From positions 62,001 to 126,000 of the forward strand of contig JAYFQE010000004.1 in the NCBI GenBank assembly GCA_034927345.1: DNA of 64,000 bases, written 5' to 3'. How positions within the stretch are numbered: position 1 is the first letter of the stretch; each line of letters starts with the position of its first letter. The notes under the pieces were generated by a model. It did not search any database, had not been told where the DNA came from, and worked only from the letters and a program-made list of their open reading frames with translations. This document shows, one piece after another, positions 34,240 to 42,877 of the stretch. Source of the stretch: JAYFQE01 sp034927345. GTDB taxonomy: Bacteria; Bacillota; Clostridia; Saccharofermentanales; UBA5734. The position numbers and the translations under genes were made by a program.

Positions 34240-35628
34240 ATGAAACAATTGTGGAAAATCAACGAACTGCCTATTCTGGCGAGCGCGGATGTCGTTGTAG
34301 CCGGCGGCGGAACCGCCGGCGCCGTCGCCGCGATCAGCGCGGCTCGTGAAGGAGCGGAAACCCTGGTTGTCGAGCGGTATGGCTGTCTGGGCGGCAGCGC
34401 CGTCATGGCGCAGGTCGTACCGATGATGTCTCTCAAGATCCCGAGCCATCCGGAACCGTCGTCCATAAGCCTGCTCATTAAGCAGCAGATGACGCAAGGC
34501 GGCTGGGCGGCGACAGATTCGAGCGGCGCCGACGGCTGGTTTAATCCGGTTATGCTGCCCTTTGTCCTGGATCGCCTGCTTTCGGCCTACGGCGGCAAAG
34601 CCTTGTTCGATGCCACCATTGTAGATGTCCTCCAGGATCAGCAGGTGGTTGCGGGTCTGGTTGTCCAGACCCGGTCCGGCCTGGGGCTGATCAAGGCCGG
34701 CTGTGTGATCGATGCGACCGGCGACGCCCTGGTTGCTGAAATGGCCGGCGTTCCCTGCCAGATTGGCCGGGAAGATAATGGCCGCAATCAGAATGTATCA
34801 TTGCGATTTACCTTGGGCGGCATCGATTTACTACGCCTGCAAAGTTTTCTGCACGGCTTGGGACAAACGTCGGGCTTGGAATATCCGCTGGTTGAAATGG
34901 CGTCTATCTGGGACCGGCCCGATCTATATCCGCTTGAATCCGTTTTCCGGCGCGGTCTGGCCGATGGTTTGATTACCTATGATGACGGCCGCTACTTTCA
35001 GGCTTTCACGATTCCCGGCATGCCGGGCGTTATGGCATTCAACTGTCCGGAGATTCCCGGCATGCAGGAAGCCCTGTCGGCGACGGCGGTCAGCCAGGCC
35101 TATATAACCGGCCGGCAGATGACCGGGCGTCTGGCCGGGTTTTTGCGTCAGATGGTCCCCGGATTTGAGAACAGCTGGATTCTGTCCAGCGCGCCGATGA
35201 TCGGTATTCGCGAGTCCCGGCGCATCGAAGGCGTTTACTTGCTGTCGGCTGATGATTACCTGGTGCGCAGGAAATTTTCCGACGGCATAGCGCAGACCGC
35301 TTATCCGATCGACATCCACGGCGACAGCGGTCTCCATTATGAAGATCAGGCTATTCCGCCCGGCGACTATTTCGAAATCCCCTTTCGCTGTCTGGTTCCT
35401 TACAAAGCCGATCGCCTGCTGGTTGCCGGCCGCTGCATATCGGCTACTTTTTCCGCCCAGTCGGCGATAAGGATCCAGCCGATTTGCCGGGCTACCGGCG
35501 AAGCCGCCGGAATAGCCGCCGCCTGGCTGACCTGCGGACAGACGGCGGCCGAGGACCTGCGGCTGCTGGACGGCTCGGCTGTGCGTCGGCGCATGATCGA
35601 GTGGGGCGGCGTTTTTGCCGGATCTTGA
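34240..35628 (+). CDS. FAD-dependent oxidoreductase
   Basis: A 462-residue flavoprotein of the FAD_oxidored type (PF12831-like). The FAD-binding motif ASADVVVAGGGTAGAVAAISAAREGA is near the start, GCLGG follows, and VIDATGDALVAEMAGVP plus LVAGRCISATFSAQSAIR are the family's later blocks. The true start is ATG 34240 with ACAGGAGG upstream; the open frame before it overlaps hydA. Members are often found in carbohydrate loci, where they oxidise sugar derivatives, but substrates are seldom known. It lies 43 bases after the hydrogenase and may share its transcript. Confidence 0.9.
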   Translation: MKQLWKINELPILASADVVVAGGGTAGAVAAISAAREGAETLVVERYGCLGGSAVMAQVVPMMSLKIPSHPEPSSISLLIKQQMTQGGWAATDSSGADGWFNPVMLPFVLDRLLSAYGGKALFDATIVDVLQDQQVVAGLVVQTRSGLGLIKAGCVIDATGDALVAEMAGVPCQIGREDNGRNQNVSLRFTLGGIDLLRLQSFLHGLGQTSGLEYPLVEMASIWDRPDLYPLESVFRRGLADGLITYDDGRYFQAFTIPGMPGVMAFNCPEIPGMQEALSATAVSQAYITGRQMTGRLAGFLRQMVPGFENSWILSSAPMIGIRESRRIEGVYLLSADDYLVRRKFSDGIAQTAYPIDIHGDSGLHYEDQAIPPGDYFEIPFRCLVPYKADRLLVAGRCISATFSAQSAIRIQPICRATGEAAGIAAAWLTCGQTAAEDLRLLDGSAVRRRMIEWGGVFAGS

Positions 35629-35666
35629 GTGAATATACCGGAGGTTAATCGTAAAGGAGCGTGAAA

Positions 35667-36689
35667 ATGATGATGGATGAATCTGTATCTTTGGCCACCC
35701 TGACCGAAGCCGATCTGGCAGACTGTGTCCGCCTCTGGGCTCAATGCTGCGGCAGCCCGGGGCATTTGCCTTATCAGCGGCTTGATACGGCCGGTTTCGC
35801 CGCCCGCTTTATTCTCAATCCTCCGGGCGTCTCTCTGGTCAGTCTGATTGCGCGGTCCGGCCGGGAGTTGATCGGCTTTGCCAGCGGCTGTTTCAGGAGC
35901 GACGGCCAGCAGGCATACATCACGATTGTTTTGGTTCGCGAAGATTGGCGCCGCCGCGGCGTGGGATCCCTTTTGCTCGACCGGCTCGAACAGCAGCTGC
36001 AGGCTGCAGGCGGCGGGCGGATCAGGCAATATGAGATCATGTTTTTTAATCCGGTCAATTTGACCTGGATTGTCCCCGGCACCGACCATCATGATCACCC
36101 CAATGCGCCGGGCGTCGACGTATCTTGCGACGGTTATCTCTTTTTGAAAAATCGGGGTTACCGGGATCTGGCTTATCAGAATGCGTATTACCTGTCTTTG
36201 GATCAATATGCCGTACCGCCCGATATGGCGGCCCGGCGGGAGCTGCTGGCTGAACAGAGCATCCATATAACCCGTTATGATGCTACAAAGCATATCGGCC
36301 TGAATGCGTTGTTTGACGATCTGGGCAATGAACAATGGCGGGAAATTGTCACCGGCAATTGCGCTCCCAACGGCATTCATGATCCGGTTATCATTGTTGA
36401 ACATGAAAACCGGGTTTGCGGTTTTACCGGTCCCATATCCGTCCAGCCCAGCGGCCGGGGCTATTTTGCCGGCATCGGCATCCATTCGGCATACCGGAAC
36501 CGGGGCGCCGGCAAAGTGCTTTTTTCCGTGCTTTGTATGGAATTGAAGGGCATCGGAACCCGCTTCATGACCCTTTTTACCGGTGAAACAAACCCGGCCC
36601 GCAACATTTACGAAGCAGCGGGTTTTAAAATTGTCAAAACCTGGGCCGATATGCGTAAAGTTGTGAAAGGATCTGAAAATCATGACTGA
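35667..36689 (+). CDS. protein with two GNAT acetyltransferase domains
   Basis: A ~340-residue protein with an N-terminal GNAT domain (acetyl-CoA loop in VREDWRRRGVGSLLLDRL, residues ~95-115) and a second one at the C-terminus (IGIHSAYRNRGAGKVLF, residues ~265-285, then NPARNIYEAAGFKI). The middle (ILxxHDHPNAPGVD region) joins them. AAAGGAG precedes the ATG run at 35667. It overlaps the PIG-L deacetylase by 8 bases, an apposition of N-acetyl transfer and N-acetyl removal. The acceptor is unknown; an amino sugar would fit the neighbours. Confidence 0.9.
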   Translation: MMMDESVSLATLTEADLADCVRLWAQCCGSPGHLPYQRLDTAGFAARFILNPPGVSLVSLIARSGRELIGFASGCFRSDGQQAYITIVLVREDWRRRGVGSLLLDRLEQQLQAAGGGRIRQYEIMFFNPVNLTWIVPGTDHHDHPNAPGVDVSCDGYLFLKNRGYRDLAYQNAYYLSLDQYAVPPDMAARRELLAEQSIHITRYDATKHIGLNALFDDLGNEQWREIVTGNCAPNGIHDPVIIVEHENRVCGFTGPISVQPSGRGYFAGIGIHSAYRNRGAGKVLFSVLCMELKGIGTRFMTLFTGETNPARNIYEAAGFKIVKTWADMRKVVKGSENHD

Positions 36690-37383
36690 GCATAAAACCT
36701 GGATGGCCGTCGGCGGCCATGTCGGCGATATGGAGCTGACCTGCGGCGGCGTTCTGGCTACGCGGGCTTTAATGGGCGACCGGATTATAACCGTTGCCCT
36801 GACCGGCGGTGAAAAGGGCAATCCGCCTCATCTCAGCGTTGCCGATTATCGCCGGCAGAAAGAAGATGAAGCCAGAGCTTTTGCCGAAAAGCTGCATGGC
36901 GAAGCCGTTGTATTCCCGTATGCCGACGGCGAATTGCCGGATAACGACGAAGTGCGGTTTCGCCTGGCCGATCTGATTCGCCTGTACCGACCGTCTGTAT
37001 TGCTGACGCACTGGAAAAACAGTATCCACAAGGATCACAGCGCGGCGCATCGCATTGTCAACGACGCGCAGTTTTATGCCGCGCTGCCCGGCTTTACCCG
37101 CGATTTGCCGCCGCATTATGCCGCCGGCCCTTATTATGCGGAAAATTGGGAAGATCCCTTTGAATTCATCCCGTCCGTTTATGTTGAAGTCAGCCCGGAG
37201 GGTTTTGCCTTATGGCGCGAAGCGATCGCGCTTCACTGGTTTACCGTTCACAGCACATCCTTTCAATATCGCGAGTATTATACCCATTTGATGTCTGTAC
37301 GCGGTATTGAAGCCCGCCGTCAGTATGCCCAGGCTTTTGACCAGCCGGCGATGAGCAAACGGTCCGTTGTAACCGGATTGTAA
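36682..37383 (+). CDS. PIG-L family N-deacetylase
   Basis: A 233-residue zinc-dependent deacetylase of the LmbE/PIG-L family. The zinc motif, usually HPDD, reads GGHVGDMEL here, keeping the histidine and the second aspartate. The later HWKNSIHKDHSAAH supplies the H-x-D-H ligands. Family members remove acetyl groups from N-acetylglucosamine moieties in glycolipids, thiols and oligosaccharides. The gene overlaps the double-GNAT gene and precedes a NamZ-like gene. A second, better-conserved family member is at 61662. Confidence 0.9.
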   Translation: MTEHKTWMAVGGHVGDMELTCGGVLATRALMGDRIITVALTGGEKGNPPHLSVADYRRQKEDEARAFAEKLHGEAVVFPYADGELPDNDEVRFRLADLIRLYRPSVLLTHWKNSIHKDHSAAHRIVNDAQFYAALPGFTRDLPPHYAAGPYYAENWEDPFEFIPSVYVEVSPEGFALWREAIALHWFTVHSTSFQYREYYTHLMSVRGIEARRQYAQAFDQPAMSKRSVVTGL

Positions 37384-37424
37384 CAGCTGTTTTACTTGCA
37401 TAACAGGTCGGGGAGGGTCAGGCC

Positions 37425-38606
37425 ATGATCATATATCCGGAAGGCCATAGAAAAGTACGCAGCGGCCTGGACAATCTCGGTACGGTTCATGAATGGCTGG
37501 AAGGCAGGAGATTAGGCCTTTTAACCAGTCCGGCCGGGGTCGACCGCATGATCCGGCCGGCGGCTGATATCCTTTTCAGCCAGTATCATCTGTCAATCTT
37601 GTTTGCGCCGGAACATGGCATCCGGGGCGATCAGCAGGCCGGCGCGGCCGTGGCGGCAACGTGCGACGCCCGTACGGGGCTTCCGGTTTACAGCTTGTAT
37701 GGCGACCGCAAAGCGCCGGATCCTGAGCAGCTGGCCGGCATCGACACCCTGGTTGTCGATCTGCAGGATGTCGGTTCCCGCTATTATACCTATCTCTCCA
37801 CGTTGGCGATCGTCTTGAAAAGCTGCGCCAAGGCCGGCTTGCCTGTCGTTGTTCTCGACCGTCCCAATCCTCTGGGCGGCGACCGTGTCGAAGGGCCGGC
37901 GCTGGATCCGGCATTTCGCTCTTTTGTCGGCTGCAGTACTCTGCCGGCGCGTTACGGCCTGACGATCGGCGAATTCGCCGGCTGGATCAACAGTGAAGAA
38001 CAAATCAACTGCCAGCTGGCGGTATCCCGTCTGACCGGCTGGCGCAGAACCATGTATTTCGAAGAAACCGGTTTACCCTGGGTATCGCCGTCGCCTAATA
38101 TTCCCACGGTTGACAGCGCGGTCGCCTATGCCGGCACCTGCCTTTTTGAGGGAACGAATCTTTCTGAAGGCCGGGGAACCACCAAACCTTTCGAGTTGAT
38201 CGGCGCACCCTGGCTGAACACAGAATTTGTATTGAGCAATATCGATCAGGCGGCTTTGGAAGGCGTCGTTTTACGGCCTTGCTGGTTTCGTCCCGCCTTT
38301 TCCAAGTTCGCCGGCGAACTCTGCGCCGGTTTGCAGATTCATTGCCTGGACCGCCGGCTCTTTTGCCCCTATGCGGCAAGCGTGGCTTTGCTGGAAGTCA
38401 TTCAGGCCGGACATCCGGAATTTAGTTTTCTGGAACCCCCGACGGCGGATGAACGCTTCTTTATCGACCTGTTGAGCGGTTCCGACGATTTGCGGCTGCA
38501 CCGCGGCGGATCACGGGAAGACCGGGAAGGCGAAGCAGATATTGATCGGGCCGCAGGGGCTTTCGCCCGGCAAAACCATAAATATTATCTTTATTCGGAC
38601 TGTTGA
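37425..38606 (+). CDS. DUF1343 protein, NamZ-like exo-N-acetylmuramidase
   Basis: A 393-residue DUF1343 protein: GLLTSPAGVDR, LFAPEHGIRGDQQAG, DTLVVDLQDVGSRYYTY, VVLDRPNPLGG, SPSPNIPT and FEGTNLSEGRGTTKPFE are its diagnostic blocks. NamZ of Bacillus subtilis, from this family, releases N-acetylmuramic acid from the non-reducing end of peptidoglycan fragments. No signal peptide is seen here, so it would act in the cytoplasm on imported muropeptides or sugars. GGGGAGG precedes ATG 37425. The final codon lies in the -35 box of the tRNA promoter. Confidence 0.92.
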   Translation: MIIYPEGHRKVRSGLDNLGTVHEWLEGRRLGLLTSPAGVDRMIRPAADILFSQYHLSILFAPEHGIRGDQQAGAAVAATCDARTGLPVYSLYGDRKAPDPEQLAGIDTLVVDLQDVGSRYYTYLSTLAIVLKSCAKAGLPVVVLDRPNPLGGDRVEGPALDPAFRSFVGCSTLPARYGLTIGEFAGWINSEEQINCQLAVSRLTGWRRTMYFEETGLPWVSPSPNIPTVDSAVAYAGTCLFEGTNLSEGRGTTKPFELIGAPWLNTEFVLSNIDQAALEGVVLRPCWFRPAFSKFAGELCAGLQIHCLDRRLFCPYAASVALLEVIQAGHPEFSFLEPPTADERFFIDLLSGSDDLRLHRGGSREDREGEADIDRAAGAFARQNHKYYLYSDC

Positions 38607-38631
38607 CAAACGCGGTTCCATTTCATATAAT
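38603..38631 (+). promoter_or_regulatory. promoter of tRNA-Gly
   Basis: Perfect consensus: TTGACA (38603-38608), 17 bases, TATAAT (38626-38631). It overlaps the stop codon of the DUF1343 gene and stands 13 bases before the tRNA. Confidence 0.9.
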
Positions 38632-38644
38632 GACCATGCGTTGC

Positions 38645-38719
38645 GCGGGATTAACTCAGTGGTAGAGTGTCACCTTGCCAAGGTGAAAGTCGCGAGTCCG
38701 AATCTCGTATCCCGCTCCA
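38645..38719 (+). tRNA. tRNA-Gly (anticodon GCC)
   Basis: The acceptor arms GCGGGAT (38645-38651) and ATCCCGC (38709-38715) pair fully, and the CCA end is encoded (38717-38719). The anticodon stem-loop CACCTTGCCAAGGTG carries GCC at the centre. The T arm GCGAGTCCGAATCTCGT has the expected TCCGAAT loop. Confidence 0.95.
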
Positions 38720-38721
38720 GA

Positions 38722-38747
38722 AAGCCGGTAGCCATCCGGCTTTTTTT
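38722..38747 (+). terminator. intrinsic terminator after tRNA-Gly
   Basis: The stem AAGCCGG/CCGGCTT with a 7-base loop is followed by a run of T, directly after the tRNA 3' end. Confidence 0.9.
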
Positions 38748-38882
38748 ATTGTTCGGAATGGCGGTGCCGGCGGCTTGACGCTGCTTTGGCGTTATCATTT
38801 CGTTTTGCGGCTATTTGGACTATAATGAATCATACTAAATATGATGAACTGATTCATTGCGGCTGATGAAAGGAAGACACAT

Positions 38883-39803
38883 ATGGCTCCAGTAACCCTG
38901 CAGACCCTGATTCGGGAATTCGGTCTGGAAGTAATCGCCAATTACGGCAAATTTGACGACATCCACATTTCGGTGGCCGATGTTACCCGGCCGGGTTTAC
39001 AATTGGCCGGATATTTCGATCATTTCGGTCCCGACCGCATTCAGGTTCTCGGCAACATGGAAACAGCCTTTCTGGAACGGTTGTCACCGGAAGAACGACT
39101 CAGCCGGCTGGATGCGCTTTTCGCTAAAGGAATTCCCTGCCTGATCCTGACCAGAAACCATACGGCTCTGCCTGAGCTTATCGAATGCGCTAAAAAATAT
39201 TCCATACCTGTGCTTAGAACCGCTGACATTACAGCATCATTTACGAGCTCAGTGGTTAAATTCCTTAATGTCGAGTTGGCGCCGCGCACATCTCTGCACG
39301 GTGTTCTGGTTGAAGTCTATGGCGAGGGCATCTTGATCCTGGGTGAAAGCGGCGTCGGAAAATCCGAAACCGCCCTGGAGATTGTCAAACGGGGACATCG
39401 TCTGATTGCCGATGACCTGGTCGAAGTTCGCCGGGTTTCCGATACGACTCTGCTTGGCCGGGCGCCGGAGATTATCCGTCATTTGATCGAAATCCGCGGC
39501 ATCGGCATTCTGGATGTCAAGGAGTTATACGGCGTATCGTCAGTCAAGATGCAGGAGAATGTCGATTTTGTGATCAATCTCGAATTATGGGATGAAAAGA
39601 AAAATTACGAACGCCTGGGCATTAATGAAGAATCAACGGAAATCCTCGGCATTAATGTTCCGTCAATAACCATACCGGTAAGACCCGGACGAAACCTGGC
39701 CATTATTGTCGAAGTGGCAGCCATAAATTTCCGCCAGAAAAAAATGGGCTATAACGCGGCGAAAGCTCTGACCGATCGGGTTTTTGGCCCGGGCATGCTA
39801 TAA
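38883..39803 (+). CDS. hprK: HPr kinase/phosphorylase
   Basis: A 306-residue bifunctional enzyme. Walker A is GESGVGKSE (residues 154-162), the LIADDLVEVRRV block holds catalytic aspartates, and IEIRGIGILDVKELYG is the HprK signature. It phosphorylates HPr on serine when glycolytic intermediates are high, feeding carbon catabolite control through CcpA. A TATAAT at 38821-38826 upstream is a possible -10 box. It lies 9 bases before murB, heading the conserved Firmicutes block. Confidence 0.96.
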   Translation: MAPVTLQTLIREFGLEVIANYGKFDDIHISVADVTRPGLQLAGYFDHFGPDRIQVLGNMETAFLERLSPEERLSRLDALFAKGIPCLILTRNHTALPELIECAKKYSIPVLRTADITASFTSSVVKFLNVELAPRTSLHGVLVEVYGEGILILGESGVGKSETALEIVKRGHRLIADDLVEVRRVSDTTLLGRAPEIIRHLIEIRGIGILDVKELYGVSSVKMQENVDFVINLELWDEKKNYERLGINEESTEILGINVPSITIPVRPGRNLAIIVEVAAINFRQKKMGYNAAKALTDRVFGPGML

Positions 39804-39812
39804 GGTTATACG

Positions 39813-40814
39813 ATGTTGCCGTTATCGATTTTCCAATCTGATCTGGAACGCCTTATTGCGGCCGCGGGTGTCCGTTTGCGTTTTAATGAACCGATGGCCT
39901 TGCATACCAGTTTTCATGTCGGCGGCAGCGCGGATGTTTTTTTCGAACCGGAAAATGAAACAGAGATCAGACAAGCTGTCGGCTTTTGCCGTCAGAACGG
40001 CTGGCCATGGACTATATTGGGCAATGGCTCCAACATTCTGGTTTCCGACCGGGGTATTCGCGGCCTGGTTCTGGTTATCGGCGAGGCCTTCTCCGGGATT
40101 GAAATCAACGGTTCTGTTCTGACGGCCCGGGCGGGTACCCGTCTGGCCAGTCTGGCTTCTTTTGCCGCCAAAAATGGATTGGCCGGACTGGAATTCGCCT
40201 CCGGCATTCCGGGGACGCTGGGCGGCGCCATTCTGATGAATGCCGGCGCTTACGGCTGCTGTATGAGCGATATTATCCAAAAAACCGATTTTCTGGACAC
40301 TGATCTGGAAAAAAGACAAATCGAGGGCGCCGCGCATCAGTTTGCTTACCGGCAGAGTATATTTTCCGAACAAGAAGGTATTATTCTCGGCGCGCAATTG
40401 GCTTTGCGTCCGGACGACAGCGGGACGATCATGGCCAGAATGGCCGACCTGGCCTGCCGGCGCCGCCAATCTCAGCCGCTCGATCTGCCCAGCGCCGGCA
40501 GTGCGTTCAAGCGGCCGCCGAATCATTTTGCCGGCAAGCTGATCAGCGACTGCCATCTGAAAGGCCTGCAGGTCGGCGCTGCCCAGGTATCGGAGAAGCA
40601 TGCCGGATTTATTGTCAATCTCGGTCAGGCGACGGCCGTTGATATCCGGACCCTGATCGATAAGGTCCGGTCGGTCGTAGCTGCTGAAACCGGTGTATGC
40701 CTGGAACCGGAGATCCGGTTTATCGGAGACTGGCAGAACTGGCCGGCCGAGCCGCCCCGCTGCGACTCCGGCAGCCCGGCAAAGGAGGGAAAAGCGTGGA
40801 TGTCATCATCCTGA
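39813..40814 (+). CDS. murB: UDP-N-acetylenolpyruvoylglucosamine reductase
   Basis: A 333-residue FAD enzyme of peptidoglycan precursor synthesis, reducing UDP-GlcNAc-enolpyruvate to UDP-MurNAc. Visible blocks: TSFHVGGSADVFFEP, ILGNGSNILVSDRGIRG, GLEFASGIPGTLGGAILMNAGAYG, the catalytic serine region PSAGSAFKRP, and SEKHAGFIVN. Length is somewhat above the usual ~300 because the tail overlaps rapZ by 19 bases. Confidence 0.96.
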   Translation: MLPLSIFQSDLERLIAAAGVRLRFNEPMALHTSFHVGGSADVFFEPENETEIRQAVGFCRQNGWPWTILGNGSNILVSDRGIRGLVLVIGEAFSGIEINGSVLTARAGTRLASLASFAAKNGLAGLEFASGIPGTLGGAILMNAGAYGCCMSDIIQKTDFLDTDLEKRQIEGAAHQFAYRQSIFSEQEGIILGAQLALRPDDSGTIMARMADLACRRRQSQPLDLPSAGSAFKRPPNHFAGKLISDCHLKGLQVGAAQVSEKHAGFIVNLGQATAVDIRTLIDKVRSVVAAETGVCLEPEIRFIGDWQNWPAEPPRCDSGSPAKEGKAWMSSS

Positions 40815-41704
40815 CCGGTATGTCCGGCGCTGGAAAAAGCCTGGCCGCCAACTATCTCGAGGATATGGGCTATTTCTGCATCGATAACCTGCCGCCCAAC
40901 CTGCTGCCCGATCTGGTTAATTCCTACACAAAACGGAACAGCAGCTTGTGTTCCGATGAATTTGACATGAATCGCATGGCTTTTGTTATCGATGTCCGCA
41001 GCTCCGAGTTGTTCGAAGGAATCCTGCCCGCTTTGGAACGCCTGAGCCAGATGGAAATTTCCTATCGCATCATTTTTCTTGATGCGACGGACCAGACCTT
41101 GATCAGCCGTTATAAGCAAAGCCGGCGCAATCATCCGCTGGCCCAGGGGCGCGGCATTGTGCAGGCGATCGAGATGGAACGCCAGCGTCTGGCTCCTATC
41201 AAGGAACTGGCCGCCGATGTGATCGAAACGTCGAATTTGTCGCCGACCGAATTGCGGGAGATGCTGTACGCCATGCTTTCATCGGCAGGCCGCGACGAGC
41301 GGATGACCATTTTAATTCAGTCCTTCGGCTTTAAATACGGTATACCGGTTGATTGCGATTGCGTCATCGACGTGCGTTTCATCCCGAACCCCTATTATGT
41401 GGCGGCGCTGAAACCGCTTTCGGGACTGGACCAGCCGGTATGCGATTATGTTATGTCTTTTCAGGAAACGGGACAATTTATGGATATGCAGGAGAAACTG
41501 TTCGAGTTTGCCATCCCCTATTATATCCGTGAAGGCAAGGTCCGGCTGACCATCGGTATTGGCTGCACCGGCGGCCGCCACCGGTCGGTCGTTCTGGCGG
41601 AAGATTTAGCCAACCGTTTGCGGGACAATCATCTACGCGTGGTCATCGACCACCGCGATTTGGATAAAGACCCCAGAAAGCCGCGAAGCGAAGCTGCTCG
41701 TTAG
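40796..41704 (+). CDS. rapZ: RNase adapter/nucleotide-binding protein RapZ
   Basis: A 302-residue protein with Walker A GMSGAGKS near the start, EDMGYFCIDNLPPNLLPDL, and the C-terminal IGCTGGRHRSVVLAE typical of RapZ/YvcJ. It begins with GTG at 40796, 6 bases after AAAGGAGGG, inside the end of murB. In Enterobacteria it controls GlmS through small RNAs; in Bacillus, YvcJ affects competence and binds nucleotides. It is followed by yvcK and whiA as in most Firmicutes. Confidence 0.95.
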   Translation: MDVIILTGMSGAGKSLAANYLEDMGYFCIDNLPPNLLPDLVNSYTKRNSSLCSDEFDMNRMAFVIDVRSSELFEGILPALERLSQMEISYRIIFLDATDQTLISRYKQSRRNHPLAQGRGIVQAIEMERQRLAPIKELAADVIETSNLSPTELREMLYAMLSSAGRDERMTILIQSFGFKYGIPVDCDCVIDVRFIPNPYYVAALKPLSGLDQPVCDYVMSFQETGQFMDMQEKLFEFAIPYYIREGKVRLTIGIGCTGGRHRSVVLAEDLANRLRDNHLRVVIDHRDLDKDPRKPRSEAAR

Positions 41705-41743
41705 TCTGGATGGCGGGCAATCCAAAGAATAAAAAGGAGCAGC

Positions 41744-42877
41744 ATGTTTACCGAAATAGAGGAACAGATCATTCATTATGCCAAAAACCCGGCCAACGGG
41801 ATGAAAATCGCCGTGATTGGCGGCGGCACAGGCCTGTCGACCTTGCTGCGCGGCTTAAAACTGTTTTCCAATAATTTGACGGCGATTGTTACTGTCGCCG
41901 ATAACGGCGGCTCATCGGGCATGCTGCGGGAAGACCTGGGCATCCTGCCGCCGGGCGACATCCGGAACTGCATCCTGGCCTTGGCCGATACGGAGCCGCT
42001 GATGAACGACCTGCTCAATTTCCGCTTTACCGACGGCCGCCTGAAAGGTCAGAATTTCGGGAATTTGTTTATTGCGGCTATGGATGCGATTTCCGGCAAT
42101 TTTTATGATGCCGTACGGAATGTATCGAAAGTTTTAGCCGTCAAAGGGCGGGTGCTGCCGGTATCTTTGCAAAATATCCAAATCGGGGCTAAGTTGCAGG
42201 ATCAGACGATTATCTTCGGCGAGTCCGAAATCGGCCACCGCCACGCCACGCCGGAAAATGGGATTGTTGAGCTTTTCATGGAACCGGATTCTGCCCGGGC
42301 CCTGCCGGAAGCCGCGGAGGCTCTTCTGGAGGCGGACGTCATCATCATGGGGCCGGGCAGCCTGTTTACCAGCATCATACCGAATCTGCTGTTTCCGGAA
42401 ATCTGCCGGGCCATTCTTGACAGCCGGGCGACAAAAATGTATGTCTGCAATATCATGACTCAGCCGGCAGAAACCATGGGTTTCAGCTCAGCCAGGCATC
42501 TGGAGGCTATTCTGGCTCATGCCGGACAGAAAAGCGGCCATGGTTTTATCGATTATTGTATTGTCAACAATGCCTGGATCGACCGCCAGTTGATAGCCCG
42601 TTATCGCCTGGAAAGCGCGACGCCGGTTCTGGCTGACCGCGAATCGGTCGAACAGCTCGGCGTGACCATGATCGACGCGCCTTTGGCTTGTATCAATAAC
42701 GGTGTTATTCGCCATGACCATATGGTTCTGGCCCGCGTCATCTTGCGGCTGGCGCTGGAGCGCCGCCGCCGGAAAACCCGGGATGCCGTTCATGCCGCGC
42801 CTGCGGAACAGACTGCAGCGGCGGCCGCATTGCCGGCAGATGATTTTGCGCCGGATCTGAAAGGCCTGGAACCATGA
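41744..42877 (+). CDS. yvcK: YvcK/CofD-like gluconeogenesis factor
   Basis: A 377-residue member of the YvcK family, with IAVIGGGTGLSTLLRGLK, VTVADNGGSSGMLREDLG, PPGDIRNCILAL and GPGSLFTSIIPNLL. YvcK is needed for growth on gluconeogenic carbon and for cell shape, and binds UDP-sugars. It has an extended, alanine-rich tail. AAAGGAG precedes the ATG; the stop overlaps whiA (ATGA). Confidence 0.95.
   Translation: MFTEIEEQIIHYAKNPANGMKIAVIGGGTGLSTLLRGLKLFSNNLTAIVTVADNGGSSGMLREDLGILPPGDIRNCILALADTEPLMNDLLNFRFTDGRLKGQNFGNLFIAAMDAISGNFYDAVRNVSKVLAVKGRVLPVSLQNIQIGAKLQDQTIIFGESEIGHRHATPENGIVELFMEPDSARALPEAAEALLEADVIIMGPGSLFTSIIPNLLFPEICRAILDSRATKMYVCNIMTQPAETMGFSSARHLEAILAHAGQKSGHGFIDYCIVNNAWIDRQLIARYRLESATPVLADRESVEQLGVTMIDAPLACINNGVIRHDHMVLARVILRLALERRRRKTRDAVHAAPAEQTAAAAALPADDFAPDLKGLEP

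Noticed and set aside
35400..36821. Long minus-strand open frame of 473 codons
   Set aside because: It lies opposite the FAD oxidoreductase and double-GNAT genes, both with clear motifs and ribosome sites. Its product has no recognisable motif, and such antisense frames are common in GC-rich DNA with biased codon use.
38607..38882. A second tRNA next to tRNA-Gly
   Set aside because: Only one cloverleaf is present; the following hairpin is a terminator and the rest is the hprK leader.
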